Assembly: GCA_021827225.1 (NCBI GenBank)
Contig: JAKAXG010000392.1
Coordinates: 1-5,056 of the forward strand
DNA: 5,056 nt
Origin: Actinomycetes bacterium
Lineage (GTDB): Bacteria; Actinomycetota; Acidimicrobiia; Acidimicrobiales; Palsa-688
Reading direction: 5' to 3'
Program-made: the position numbers and the translations under genes
Notes under the pieces: generated by a model
Databases searched by the model: none
Told to the model about the DNA's origin: nothing
What the model saw: only the letters and a program-made list of their open reading frames with translations
In this document: piece by piece, positions 4,963 to 5,056 of the stretch
How positions within the stretch are numbered: position 1 is the first letter of the stretch
Layout: every line of letters starts with the position of its first letter

Positions 4963-5056
4963 CTACGCTGCTTGTTGGTGCTGCCAGGACTCTTCGTACT
5001 CTCTGGGTGACATGTAGTCGAGAGAGCTGTGGAGTCGCTCGGTATTATACCACACC
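4963..5056 (-). CDS. IS3-family transposase OrfB, C-terminal fragment (5' part beyond window)
   Basis: The minus strand in the frame starting at 5055 reads 31 residues to TAG at 4965-4963. The sequence contains WYNTERLHSSLDYMSP followed by REYEESW and ends QHQQAA. The block WYNxxRLHSxLxYxSPxEYE is the hallmark C-terminus of the IS3-family OrfB integrase-like (rve) domain, lying after the catalytic Glu. The catalytic residues themselves are outside the window, and OrfB is usually made by frameshifting from OrfA. The fragment is uninterrupted, so the element could be intact. It is too short and edge-cut to show more. Confidence 0.88.
   Translation of the reverse strand, partial: VWYNTERLHSSLDYMSPREYEESWQHQQAA

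Larger units (their letters stand above)
4933..5056 (-). mobile_element. IS3-family insertion sequence, OrfB-side end only
   Basis: The IS3 OrfB tail reads leftward and stops at 4963. About 30 nt beyond it lies a typical IS3 terminus starting TGGGCTTCCCCCTG at 4933 and continuing to ACCGGACACC at 4959. IS3 elements begin TG and end CA, with inverted repeats of this C-run plus CCGGACA type. The element's other end, OrfA and most of OrfB lie to the right of the window. It sits inside the IS1380 transposase frame. Confidence 0.78.

Noticed and set aside
5043..5048. TATAAT -10-like hexamer on the minus strand near the right edge
   Set aside because: It lies within the IS3 OrfB codons for Tyr-Asn (WYNTERLH), so the match is explained by coding.

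Overview
The window is GC-rich throughout, with short intergenic gaps, weak or GC-rich ribosome binding sites and GTG start candidates. The accessory protein families look actinobacterial. I infer an actinomycete-type chromosome (Actinomycetota), but cannot name a genus.

Layout: positions 1-905 (minus) encode an almost complete alpha/beta hydrolase with an aspartate nucleophile; its C-terminus runs off the left edge. Positions 1082-1336 (minus) encode a probable small two-helix membrane protein. After a gene-poor stretch of about 310 bases come two plus-strand genes: a VOC/glyoxalase-fold protein (1646-2035) and a hemerythrin-like HHE-domain protein (2150-2689). A small cupin gene (2749-3117, minus) converges on the HHE gene and has a strong Shine-Dalgarno sequence abutted by an 8-bp inverted repeat. 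These are small, single-function housekeeping or stress-type genes. I see no evidence that they form one pathway.

The right third is a nested mobile-element region. An IS1380-family insertion sequence begins upstream of the cupin gene (left end uncertain, perhaps near 3219). Its DDE transposase runs 3408-4949. A 21-nt inverted repeat lies just before the transposase start and would bury its ribosome binding site. The end of the transposase is interrupted at about 4933 by the terminal repeat of an IS3-family element. Only the last part of that element is inside the window: the final 31 codons of its OrfB, minus strand, 5056-4963. The IS3 end supplies the last residues and the stop codon of the IS1380 transposase frame.

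I found no RNA genes, CRISPR array or clear strong terminator. I saw no convincing undescribed multi-gene system. The best leads are the nested insertion, the RBS-masking hairpin, and the operator-like repeats in front of the cupin and hydrolase genes.
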